Assembly: GCF_003148665.1 (NCBI RefSeq)
Contig: NZ_QGGQ01000005.1
Coordinates: 1 to 64,000 of the forward strand
DNA from: Maribacter polysiphoniae
GTDB taxonomy: Bacteria > Bacteroidota > Bacteroidia > Flavobacteriales > Flavobacteriaceae
Direction of reading: 5' to 3'
Length of the DNA: 64,000 bases
The position numbers and the translations under genes were made by a program. Positions 55,185 through 63,031 of this stretch are shown one piece after another. The notes beneath the pieces were generated by a model. The model was not told the origin of the DNA. It ran no database searches and saw only the letters and a list, made by a program, of their open reading frames with translations. Within the stretch, counting starts at the first letter, position 1. Each line of letters starts with the position of its first letter.

Positions 55185-55229
55185 TAAATTTAACGTAGTT
55201 GTAGGTATTTTCCAATGACTTTAGTCATA
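55185..55229 (-). promoter_or_regulatory. CRP/FNR-like operator and promoter of the LOV kinase
   Basis: AATGACTTTAGTCATA (55214-55229) is a near-perfect palindrome with arms AATGAC/GTCATa. In the minus direction, TAAATTTA (55185-55192) starts 29.5 bp from its centre, a TAnnTTTG-like octamer with one mismatch. The predicted leader to ATG 55154 is about 26 nt. The kinase gene would be under control of its own regulon. Confidence 0.65.
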
Positions 55230-55349
55230 TATATATTGGGAGAAAAAGAATTTTGGACGCCCCATTTAAGGGAGGGGTTATTGGATATAGGGGTATAGGG
55301 AAGGTTGGGCTGTTTTGATCCAAGTAGGAGATGGGGTTTTTGTGGGCCA

Positions 55350-55394
55350 ATTGATGTAGATCATTTACTAGGCTCCATCCTTATGGTAATTTAG
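55350..55394 (+). promoter_or_regulatory. CRP/FNR-like operator and promoter of the gene at 55419
   Basis: ATTGATGTAGATCATT (55350-55365) has one mismatch between arms. TAATTTAG (55387-55394) starts 29.5 bp from its centre, the same octamer at the same distance as before hsp20. The predicted transcription start lies about 20 nt before ATG 55419 and about 50 nt before ATG 55449. Confidence 0.65.
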
Positions 55395-55418
55395 CGAACA
55401 GAGAATAATCCATTACCT

Positions 55419-55901
55419 ATGTATAAGTGTTTTCCTAAGAACAGTCCCATGATATCAAAATTGAAAATAACAGGAAGGCAACATACTTTCTCAGAAACAA
55501 TACCGCAGTTGGAAAATGTAGAAAAGTTTGTTGGTCGTATAGCGGAAAATAGGCTGTATTCGCCATTGACCGTGTTGTTGAAACTGGGACAGTACGATCA
55601 ACAGAAAAGTAAATCAGCTGCATGTAATAAGGGATTTATAAATTATTGGAAGCACTTATTGGGACCGTCTACGGAATTTGGATTGTTTTTTAATGAGGAT
55701 ATTGGCACCATTTTTATTGTGGGCCCCTATTCGGCATTGTTCCTACAGGAAGTCGATGGTAAGAAATTGGGAGCCCTTTCCCAGGGGATCTATGGTATTT
55801 TAAGGGGATTGGGGCTTAGTGACCAAAAAACGTCGGAAGCTATCCGGAAATTGGGGGAAGGCCAGTATCTTCTTTTGGGTAAAGTCTCTAGGGATGATTA
55901 A
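55419..55901 (+). CDS. Conserved hypothetical, possible general-stress protein
   Basis: This protein is 160 aa from ATG 55419, or 150 aa from ATG 55449, where the MISKLKITGRQHTFSETIPQ block begins and which gives a more usual leader length. The C-terminal half is glycine-rich with alternating hydrophobics (IFIVGPYSALFLQEVDGKKL, LSQGIYGILRGLGLSDQKTS), faintly like small stress-associated proteins that carry a glycine-rich 'GPxSALL' segment. I do not recognise the family and do not assign a function. It has its own palindromic operator, so it is predicted to be induced with hsp20 and the kinase. Confidence 0.65.
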   Translation: MYKCFPKNSPMISKLKITGRQHTFSETIPQLENVEKFVGRIAENRLYSPLTVLLKLGQYDQQKSKSAACNKGFINYWKHLLGPSTEFGLFFNEDIGTIFIVGPYSALFLQEVDGKKLGALSQGIYGILRGLGLSDQKTSEAIRKLGEGQYLLLGKVSRDD

Positions 55902-55968
55902 GGGCGCCTTACGGTCAAAGGATTGGATGGCACGTATAGGAAGGGTGAAAGAAAAGGAAGCCCTAGGT

Positions 55969-56856
55969 TCATCCTGAAATCAATTTTGCCATGCTCTTTT
56001 TCGCATCACTTAGAATCACTGCGTTTTTGGTGAAATTTTCCCAAGGGTCGTTCATATGCTTTAATCGATCAGGCACAGTATGGATGTTGAAGGCCTGTGC
56101 GTCCTTTATTTCATACAGTTCCTTCCAGAAAATGGGTGTAGCCACGGGTGCATTTTCCAAAGCCCGAACGGAGTAAGGGCAAACCGCGGTTTGGCCGTAA
56201 GAATTGCGAAGGTAATCCAAGAACAGGCGTCCCTTTCGTTCGTCCTTATGGATTGCTATGGTAAAATCCTCAGGGTGTTTTTCTGCCAGATAAGTCGCGA
56301 CTTTTTTAGCAAAGTCCCGTACTTCATCAAAGTGTTCGACCCGCATTAGGGGTATGGTCAAATGAAGCCCTTTAGAACCGGTGGTCATAACATAGGTAGG
56401 CAGCCCTAATTGTTCAGCCAATAAACTGCGTAGTATTTGCACACCTTTTAGAACTTGCCCGAAATTATGTCCGGAAGGATCAAGGTCGAAAATCAATCGA
56501 TCGGGATAATCGAGCTTATCGATCTTGCTAAGGGAAATATGAAAGGTTATTGTGCCTTGATAGGCCAAATAGGCCAATGTCTCCTTATTGTTGCAAATGA
56601 CGTGGTTTACCCATCCGTCTTTCTTCTTCACCTTTACGGTTTTTATCCATTGGGGAAAGTAATCCGATGCATTCTTCTGAAAAAAACCTTCTTCCGCAAT
56701 ACCGTTTGGAAAACGGTGCAGGGTCAATGGCCTGTCCTTGAGATAGGGTAGTATATGCCCCGCGACGGAATTGTAATAATCGATCAGGTTTCCCTTGGTG
56801 ATTCCCGATATAGGGAAAAGCATCTTTTCACTGTGCTTTATTTGTGACGATGGCAT
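55969..56856 (-). CDS. Stand-alone LigD-type polymerase/primase domain
   Basis: This 295-aa protein is a primase-polymerase (AEP superfamily) equal to the PolDom of the NHEJ ligase LigD, without ligase or phosphoesterase domains. The catalytic Asp pair is in RLIFDLDPSG (D124, D126), the third Asp in LFLDYLRNSY (D214). KGLHLTIPL and the N-terminal DYYNSVAGHILPYLKDRPLT with LHRFPNG are hallmarks. It fills short gaps during end joining, preferentially with ribonucleotides. No Ku gene is in the window. It shares an intergenic region with the palindrome at 57025; a TAATTTTC octamer at 56996-57003 lies at the matching 29.5-bp distance in its direction. Confidence 0.9.
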   Translation of the reverse strand: MPSSQIKHSEKMLFPISGITKGNLIDYYNSVAGHILPYLKDRPLTLHRFPNGIAEEGFFQKNASDYFPQWIKTVKVKKKDGWVNHVICNNKETLAYLAYQGTITFHISLSKIDKLDYPDRLIFDLDPSGHNFGQVLKGVQILRSLLAEQLGLPTYVMTTGSKGLHLTIPLMRVEHFDEVRDFAKKVATYLAEKHPEDFTIAIHKDERKGRLFLDYLRNSYGQTAVCPYSVRALENAPVATPIFWKELYEIKDAQAFNIHTVPDRLKHMNDPWENFTKNAVILSDAKKSMAKLISG

Positions 56857-56995
56857 GATTTTAAAAGTTTGGAATCGTTTGTACTAATGGGTCAATCCTT
56901 GCAATGGGGAATATAAAACAAGACATTTTTATTCACTTCCATTTAAACCATTAACCCGTTGGATATTTTTACTCAAATGAATTTCAAAACATACC

Positions 56996-57069
56996 GAAAA
57001 TTAATGTAATACTTTAAATGCCAAAATGATACAGATCATTTTAGGAACAAGGGTAAGTTTGCATTTTTG
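56996..57069. promoter_or_regulatory. CRP/FNR-like operator with divergent -7-like elements
   Basis: AATGATACAGATCATT (57025-57040) has perfect six-base arms around a 4-bp spacer. In the plus direction CATTTTTG (57062-57069) starts 29.5 bp from its centre; in the minus direction TAATTTTC (56996-57003) does too. Each differs from TAnnTTTG at one position. One site could therefore serve both the 57118 gene and the LigD-type polymerase gene. A perfect TAAGTTTG (57054-57061) also occurs but at other spacing. Confidence 0.6.
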
Positions 57070-57117
57070 TAGGGTGATTAACAACGTAGGATTGAAACCG
57101 TTATAAAATTCAATAGC

Positions 57118-57516
57118 ATGATTACTACAAAATCAAATCCGAAAACGGAATTACTTTTAGGGGCTAGTCTTGATGTTCTTCATCAGGAAAGTCGTGAATG
57201 GATCGATACCATTGCTTTTTGGAAAGACGAAATCAAGTTCTTTTCCAATATTTTGGATAAACGGGAAGCCACACAATCTGAATATGGCAAGATGTTGGAT
57301 TATCTTGAAAAGGTGCATCAAAATCTCTTTAATTATCTATCGGAGGATATAATGAAGCATGAAAAATTACTCTCACGCCTTAATCAAGGGGAAAAGGGTA
57401 TTTCCGATGGGGCATACAGGGATGAGCATAGAAGGTTGGGCGAGAGTATGGTTCTTTTTAAAAATGACTTTAGGGAATTCAAAAAGATGGTCTTCGGTTA
57501 TGCGAAGAAACTTTGA
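57118..57516 (+). CDS. Helical hypothetical protein, paralogue of 62617-63009
   Basis: This 132-aa predicted all-helical, soluble protein has no recognised family. Its first helix carries WIDTIAFWKDEIKFFSNILD, a pattern repeated in the 130-aa protein at 62617-63009 (WKSELAFWEDELKSFTNRLS). The ends of both proteins match loosely too (DFREFKKMVFGYAKKL; DLKKDFFRFLSKYM). A W-x3-AFWxDE(I/L)KxFxN motif can be used to trace the family. It has its own promoter with a palindromic operator, so it is expected to be part of the stress regulon. It converges with exonuclease III. Confidence 0.65.
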   Translation: MITTKSNPKTELLLGASLDVLHQESREWIDTIAFWKDEIKFFSNILDKREATQSEYGKMLDYLEKVHQNLFNYLSEDIMKHEKLLSRLNQGEKGISDGAYRDEHRRLGESMVLFKNDFREFKKMVFGYAKKL

Positions 57517-57542
57517 CCGGAACAACCCACTTGCAAAAAGGC

Positions 57543-58307
57543 CTATAGGTCTATTTCCAACCCGATAGGGCAGTGGTCCGAACCCAATACCTCGGAGTAA
57601 ATAGAGACGGACTTTATTTTGTCTACAAGGGAGGCACTGACCAAAAAATAGTCGATTCGCCAACCTGTATTGCGTTCCCTGGCCTTAAAGCGGTAACTCC
57701 AATACGTATAGGCAATTTCATCAGGGTGCAATTGCCTAAAGGCATCTACAAAACCGGCATTGATAAAATTATCCATACCGTCAATTTCAATCTGCGTATA
57801 ACCCGCGGTTTTGTTGTAATTCGATTTGTCGTTCTTCAAATCCATGGCCTTATGGGCAACATTGAAGTCCCCACAGGCAATGACGGGTTTTTTCTTTTCC
57901 AGATTTTTAAGATAGGCGAGAAAATCAGCATCCCATTTTTTGCGGTAATCCAAGCGGTCCAATTTTTGTCCTGAATTGGGCACATACACATTCACTAAAT
58001 AAAAGTCCTCATATTCCGCACATTGTATTCTGCCTTCGGCATCGTGTTCGGCAATTCCCATATCAAGGAAAACAGCAATGGGTTCACGTTTGCTTAATAT
58101 TGCAGTGCCCGAGTATCCCTTTTTTTCAGCGGAATTGTATGTTCCATGATACCCTTCCATAGATAGCAGGGCTTTTTTTGTTTCGTCGTCTTGGGCCTTT
58201 GTTTCCTGAAGACAGAGAATGTCAGGATTGATTTTTTCAATGGATTCAAAGAAATCCTTTTTGACTACGGCGCGTACTCCGTTCACGTTCCATGAGATGA
58301 TGTTCAT
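57543..58307 (-). CDS. xth: Exodeoxyribonuclease III
   Basis: This 254-aa apurinic/apyrimidinic endonuclease and 3' exonuclease has all family blocks: IISWNVNGVRAV at the start, DILCLQETKAQDDE (catalytic Glu), YVPNSGQKLDRLDYRKKWD, CGDFNVAHKAMDL (Asp/Asn), RNTGWRIDYFLVS, and a final SDHCPIGLEIDL with the His. Length is normal. It is last gene downstream of the P-type ATPase on the same strand (31-bp gap). It fits the repair/stress theme of the region. Confidence 0.95.
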   Translation of the reverse strand: MNIISWNVNGVRAVVKKDFFESIEKINPDILCLQETKAQDDETKKALLSMEGYHGTYNSAEKKGYSGTAILSKREPIAVFLDMGIAEHDAEGRIQCAEYEDFYLVNVYVPNSGQKLDRLDYRKKWDADFLAYLKNLEKKKPVIACGDFNVAHKAMDLKNDKSNYNKTAGYTQIEIDGMDNFINAGFVDAFRQLHPDEIAYTYWSYRFKARERNTGWRIDYFLVSASLVDKIKSVSIYSEVLGSDHCPIGLEIDL

Positions 58308-58338
58308 TGTCTTGGGTTTGTTGTATCAAATATAAGAT

Positions 58339-60849
58339 TTATATATCGTGGGCACCAGTACTTCGCTTATACAGTTTAATAAACTCGTACCAGATTACCG
58401 ATAAAAACCCTACACCCGAACTTAAAAATATTTGGTTTGCATTCAAGGAGGAAAATTCAAAAAACCGGGTTAGGGGAGGTATGAAAAGGAGCATGACAGT
58501 TACGGCAATCGTGACCATGATGATCATAGGAACCAGTGGGTTCCTGTATTTTAGGGTTGTAAGGATGGAATAGTAAAATGATCGATTGACAAGGGTCAAT
58601 ACAATATTGGCCGAGATCAAGGAGACGAATACCATGGTCCTGGTTGTGGCTTCGTCAAAACCGGAATGTATGGCAAGCTGATAGGTAGCCAATGCACCTA
58701 CGGTAATCATTAAACCTTGCAGAACGCTTGTGGCCAGTTCTACCGAATTAAAAAAAGTAGCCGTAAACGGCCGGGGTTTTTCAATCATGGTGTTTTTTTC
58801 CATGGGTTCATTTTCATAAATGATACTACAGGTAGGGCCCATGATCAATTCTAGGAAAATGATATGTACGGGGGTGAATATGTTGGGGAAGGTCCAGCCT
58901 AAAACCAAAGGAAAGAACACTGTCAATATTATCGGGATATGAATGGAGATAATGTACTGAATGGCTTTTTTTAGGTTGGTATAAATACGTCTGCCCATGG
59001 CTATGGCATCCAACATTCGGGATAGGTCGTCCTCGAGCAGGATCACCGAAGCTGCTTCTTTGGCGGTTTCCGTACCTTTTTTACCCATGGCTACCCCGAT
59101 ATGTGCGGCTTTTAGCGCTGGGGCATCGTTAACGCCATCCCCTGTCATGGCCACAATTTCCCCATTGGCTTTAAGGGCATTGATGATTTTCAACTTGGCT
59201 TCAGGGAACATCCGTGTAAATATGTGGTTGGTGTCTACCTGCGCTCGAAGTTGGGTGTCGCTCAAGTGCATTAGGTCCATACCCGAAATACTTTTTCCAG
59301 ATTCCTTAAACCCGATTTCCTTGGCTATGGCAGCCGTGGTAAGCGCATTGTCCCCTGTTACGATCTTGACTTTTATTCCGGCGGAATCGAAACCTTGTAG
59401 CACTGATTCAATATTTTTTTTGGGAGGATCGTAAAAGGCAACGATTCCCTTGAATTCAAAATGAAGATCTTGTTGTTTTCTAGGAAAGGAATTACCAACG
59501 AATTTCGATGTGCCCACACCCAAGATTCGAAATCCTTCCTTGGCAAGTTCGTTAATGGCGGCATTGATATGTTGTATCTGGTTCTCGGAAAGTTTGGAAA
59601 CCGCGATCAAAGCCTCGGCGGCACCTTTGGCCGCAATGATCCGGTCACCATCCTTATTTTCGAAAACATGTGTCATCATAGGTGGTTTGCCACCCAAGGG
59701 GTATTCGTGGACCATGCTATATCCTGGGCGATCATCTTTCGCAGCGATTTTTTTGTACTCTTCATGAAGGGCAATCTCCATGGCATCGAAGGGTATGGGC
59801 TCACTCGCCCACATGGCTGTTGTTACAAGGTCCCTCTCGGCCGAATCCAAAGGCCCTTTGATATCGGTTATCGACTTTGAGGATAATGTCCATAGTTTGG
59901 TCAAAGCCATTTTATTCTCGGTAAGGGTTCCCGTTTTGTCGGAACAGATAACGGTAGCACTCCCTAAAGTCTCGACAGTTTTCATTTGCTTTACGATAAC
60001 GCCCAATTTCATTAACCGATATGAACCCAAGGCCATAAATGTGGTAAAGGCTACAGGGATCTCTTCAGGTAAGATCGACATGGCCAAAGTGAGTGCCTTC
60101 AGCAAGCTGTCCAATATATCCCGGGAATTGTAAAAATTGATACCCCATACGATGACAAAAACAAGGGCACCGACAATGACCATTTTTTTGACAAAGTTGT
60201 TGATTTGGCGTTCAAGGGGGGTCTTTTCTTCCTGTATGCTTTCTAAACTTTTACCTATTTTCCCCAATTCGGTTTTATTGCCAATTGCCGTAACCGTGGC
60301 AATAGCAAGTCCGCTTGCAACCGTAGTGCCCTTGTAAATAGCGTTGTTGTTTTTTTCGGAATCCTTATAGATCGATAGGGACTCCCCGGTAAGCAGTGAT
60401 TCATTGACCGAAAAATCATTGGAATGAACTATGGTGGCATCAGCGGTAATGGTGGTTCCCTCTTCGACCATCAGGCTATCGCCGACAACAACATCCTCAC
60501 TTTTGATCTCAATCACCTTCCCATTGCGAATGACCTTGCACTTGGGTTGGGCATATGATTTTAATTTCTCTAGGGCATTGCGACTTCGCCCATCCTGGTA
60601 TAAGGAAATTGCCGATACCAAGACAATGGCAGAGGCAAGGAAAATACCGTCCCCGAAATCCCCCGATACAAAATAGATTACGGATGCCACCAATAACAAG
60701 AGGACCATAGGTTCTTTGGCCAAACTCTGTAAGGCTTTTAGAACACCAACCTCTTTCTTTCCTTCCAAGGTATTTTTTCCATAAGTGGTCCTCGCCCGGA
60801 GTACTTCCTCGGTAGTCAATCCTTTAATATCGAAATGATCTATTGACAT
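58339..60849 (-). CDS. P-type ATPase, second cation pump (PEEIP subtype)
   Basis: This 836-aa protein has the actuator TGES (LLTGES ~152-157), M4 motif SILPEEIPVAFTTFMAL, phosphorylated Asp ~304 in SDKTGTLTENKM, nucleotide domain, and hinge EIVAMTGDGVNDAPALKAAH. The C-terminal helices include IIFLELIMGPTCSIIYENEP. The PEEIP M4 motif differs from the PEGLP of the pump at 47961-50603, so the transported ion is likely different (Ca2+, Mg2+ or a monovalent ion); sequence alone does not settle it. It is probably in the operon ftsH-hypothetical-ubiB-ATPase-xth, with an 82-bp gap from ubiB. Confidence 0.9.
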   Translation of the reverse strand: MSIDHFDIKGLTTEEVLRARTTYGKNTLEGKKEVGVLKALQSLAKEPMVLLLLVASVIYFVSGDFGDGIFLASAIVLVSAISLYQDGRSRNALEKLKSYAQPKCKVIRNGKVIEIKSEDVVVGDSLMVEEGTTITADATIVHSNDFSVNESLLTGESLSIYKDSEKNNNAIYKGTTVASGLAIATVTAIGNKTELGKIGKSLESIQEEKTPLERQINNFVKKMVIVGALVFVIVWGINFYNSRDILDSLLKALTLAMSILPEEIPVAFTTFMALGSYRLMKLGVIVKQMKTVETLGSATVICSDKTGTLTENKMALTKLWTLSSKSITDIKGPLDSAERDLVTTAMWASEPIPFDAMEIALHEEYKKIAAKDDRPGYSMVHEYPLGGKPPMMTHVFENKDGDRIIAAKGAAEALIAVSKLSENQIQHINAAINELAKEGFRILGVGTSKFVGNSFPRKQQDLHFEFKGIVAFYDPPKKNIESVLQGFDSAGIKVKIVTGDNALTTAAIAKEIGFKESGKSISGMDLMHLSDTQLRAQVDTNHIFTRMFPEAKLKIINALKANGEIVAMTGDGVNDAPALKAAHIGVAMGKKGTETAKEAASVILLEDDLSRMLDAIAMGRRIYTNLKKAIQYIISIHIPIILTVFFPLVLGWTFPNIFTPVHIIFLELIMGPTCSIIYENEPMEKNTMIEKPRPFTATFFNSVELATSVLQGLMITVGALATYQLAIHSGFDEATTRTMVFVSLISANIVLTLVNRSFYYSILTTLKYRNPLVPMIIMVTIAVTVMLLFIPPLTRFFEFSSLNANQIFLSSGVGFLSVIWYEFIKLYKRSTGAHDI

Positions 60850-60931
60850 ATGGACTTTTTGATTTGGTTGGTTATTGGTTAAACAAAGTACGATTAGTAG
60901 CTATGATTTTATAAAAAAAGAGGCCTCATTA

Positions 60932-62614
60932 TTAGAACTGTTTATTTTTAAAAATGGATAGGATTACGACAAAACCTAGAATTGCCGATAGTGTAAAGCC
61001 TATGGCGCCCAATAAGGGAATGCCTTTGATCAAAGGGGGCATTTGGGCCAAAACCAAAATGGAACTACCAATGGATAGGGCTGCGATGATCACGGCAATC
61101 ACCAATCGGTTGATGGCCTTGTTCGATGCTGCCTGGAATTCCTTAAGCCCCTTGTGCTCATGAATTACCACGAGTTTGCCCTCCTTTATTTTTTTAAGGA
61201 TACTGTTAAGATCTTCAGGAAAGTTATCGAGAAGGGTATTGTAGTCCTTTAATCGGGACATGTTTTTTTGAAACAAACGTTTTAAACTATACCTTTTGCG
61301 GGTCAATTTGGCCATATAGGGTTTCAAATTATCCGTTATATTGAATTCGGGATCGAGTTTGAGTCCAACCCCTTCCATAATGATCAGTGCACGGATCAAT
61401 AGGTACAGCTCGTGTGGGAGGATGATGTTGTTTTGGTATAGGATGGCTTTGAATTGGGTGAGCGTAGTACCCAATTTGATATTCCGTATGGAAGTATCGC
61501 TAATGCCTTGAACCAAGGCGTGTAAGTCTTGTTCCAATTTTTGATAATCGGGAATCTCGGATTTTACGGCTATGTTTTCCAAAACAGGAATCAATTTTTT
61601 GATATCCTTTTTTGTAAAGGCGAACAAAAGGTCCCCCAATTGTTCTTTTTGGTTAGGTATAAGGTTGCCCATCATCCCGAAATCGAGAAAGCATATACGA
61701 TCTTGCTCCGGTAGTATGAATATGTTTCCAGGATGTGGGTCGGCATGAAAGAAACCGTGATCCAGGACCTGTTCCAAATAAAGGTCGACGCCCACTTGGC
61801 CCACAGCCTTGCAATCGATGCCCAATGCCGTCAATGATTCTATTTCGGAAATTTTGATGCCATCGATAAACTCCATACAGATGAGGCTGTCCGTTGAATA
61901 TTTACGGTATACTTTGGGAACATACATGACTTCGTTGTCGGTAAAATTCTTGGCAAAGCGTTCCATGTTGTCCATTTCACGTAAAAAATGAAGCTCCTCA
62001 TGAATGCTTTTTTCAAAGGCCGCTACAATTTGCATGGGTTGAAAGGCTTTTGCCTGGGCACTATGTTTCTCGAGACTTTTTGCCACCTGCTTCATTACAT
62101 CGATATCCGCATTGATGGTTTCCATGATATTCGGGCGTTGGATCTTAAGGGCCACCCATGCGCCGTTTAACAATTGGGCCTTGTGTACTTGTGCCAAAGA
62201 GGCGGCCGCAATGGGTTCTGTATCGATGAAAAGAAAACAGTCGTTCGCTTTGATGTTGAGTTCCTGTTCTATGGTATTGACAACATCAAAATTCTTTAAC
62301 TTGGGAACATGGTCCTGTAATTTTTCAAGTTCCTTGATTAACGCAGGGGGTAGCATATCTTCCCGATTGCTGAAAATTTGGCCAAGTTTAATGTAGGTGG
62401 GTCCCAATTCCTCCAAAACCATACGTATTCGCTCATAGGTGGAAAAGGCTATGGCTTTGTCATGATCGGAGTGTTTCCTTACATCCCAGGTTGGAATCAG
62501 GTTTTTGATTCTACTTTGGGCCATAACGTGGTCAAAGCCATATTTGGCCAAGGTGTTAAGAAGCTTCTTATACCTTTTAAGTTTACGGGTTCTAGAGGGG
62601 ATTGCATCGGGCAT
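60932..62614 (-). CDS. UbiB/AarF (ABC1/ADCK) family protein kinase-like protein
   Basis: This 560-aa protein has the N-terminal KxGQ motif in LGPTYIKLGQIFSNREDMLP, an Ala-rich loop (AAASLAQVHKAQL) in place of the usual Gly-rich loop, and catalytic motif GFFHADPHPGNIF with the metal Asp in ICFLDFGMMGN. Two C-terminal membrane helices (NRLVIAVIIAALSIGSSILV; IGFTLSAILGFVVILSIF) anchor it. Family members support quinone biosynthesis and lipid or isoprenoid handling. It starts 2 bp after the stop of the helical protein upstream, so the two are tightly coupled. Linkage to ftsH and cation pumps is unusual for a ubiquinone-type gene and favours a stress-related paralogue. Confidence 0.92.
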   Translation of the reverse strand: MPDAIPSRTRKLKRYKKLLNTLAKYGFDHVMAQSRIKNLIPTWDVRKHSDHDKAIAFSTYERIRMVLEELGPTYIKLGQIFSNREDMLPPALIKELEKLQDHVPKLKNFDVVNTIEQELNIKANDCFLFIDTEPIAAASLAQVHKAQLLNGAWVALKIQRPNIMETINADIDVMKQVAKSLEKHSAQAKAFQPMQIVAAFEKSIHEELHFLREMDNMERFAKNFTDNEVMYVPKVYRKYSTDSLICMEFIDGIKISEIESLTALGIDCKAVGQVGVDLYLEQVLDHGFFHADPHPGNIFILPEQDRICFLDFGMMGNLIPNQKEQLGDLLFAFTKKDIKKLIPVLENIAVKSEIPDYQKLEQDLHALVQGISDTSIRNIKLGTTLTQFKAILYQNNIILPHELYLLIRALIIMEGVGLKLDPEFNITDNLKPYMAKLTRKRYSLKRLFQKNMSRLKDYNTLLDNFPEDLNSILKKIKEGKLVVIHEHKGLKEFQAASNKAINRLVIAVIIAALSIGSSILVLAQMPPLIKGIPLLGAIGFTLSAILGFVVILSIFKNKQF

Positions 62615-62616
62615 TA

Positions 62617-63009
62617 TTACATGTACTTGGATAAAAACCGGAAGAAATCTTTTTTCAAATCGGCATATATCTGTCTTTGTTTTTCCATTTTCAACCTGAA
62701 TTCGTCATGTTTTTTGGCCAAGACGACATCCAGGGATTCTTTTCCTGGTAGGCTATGGCCGGCAATGCTCGCTTCGTGTTCCTCAATAGCCTCCTCAAGG
62801 TCATCGATGACCGCACCGTGCAATACGAATTCATTTTGAAAATGATCCAATTCCTTAAGTACCTCATCGGTTGTCCAACGGGTTACCAATTCACTTAGTC
62901 TGTTGGTGAAGGATTTTAATTCATCTTCCCAAAAAGCCAATTCCGATTTCCAATTTTCATGTTCAAAGTGTAGATTCTCATTGTACACTATTTCTTTGAT
63001 CTTTTCCAT
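62617..63009 (-). CDS. Helical hypothetical protein, paralogue of 57118-57516
   Basis: This 130-aa predicted coiled-coil/all-helical protein is rich in Glu/Lys. It shares the block NWKSELAFWEDELKSFTNRL with the protein at 57118-57516 (WIDTIAFWKDEIKFFSNIL), and a similar basic, aromatic C-terminus. It has no recognised family and no membrane segment or signal. It lies 22 bp after ftsH and 2 bp before ubiB, apparently in one operon. It may be an adaptor for FtsH or the kinase-like protein; this is inference from gene order only. Confidence 0.65.
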   Translation of the reverse strand: MEKIKEIVYNENLHFEHENWKSELAFWEDELKSFTNRLSELVTRWTTDEVLKELDHFQNEFVLHGAVIDDLEEAIEEHEASIAGHSLPGKESLDVVLAKKHDEFRLKMEKQRQIYADLKKDFFRFLSKYM

Positions 63010-63031
63010 TAGGATTATTTTTATGATTTAT

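Noticed and set aside
58307-58573. An 88-codon plus-strand frame antisense to the second P-type ATPase
   Set aside because: It overlaps the conserved C-terminal helices of the pump and has no recognisable features.
61103-61112. The core CAATCGGTTG of the candidate LacI operator occurs inside the ubiB coding sequence
   Set aside because: Its flanks (C and A) break the GCAA/TTGC arms, it is in coding DNA of an unrelated gene, and it is best explained as chance. It does warn that the 10-mer alone is not specific.
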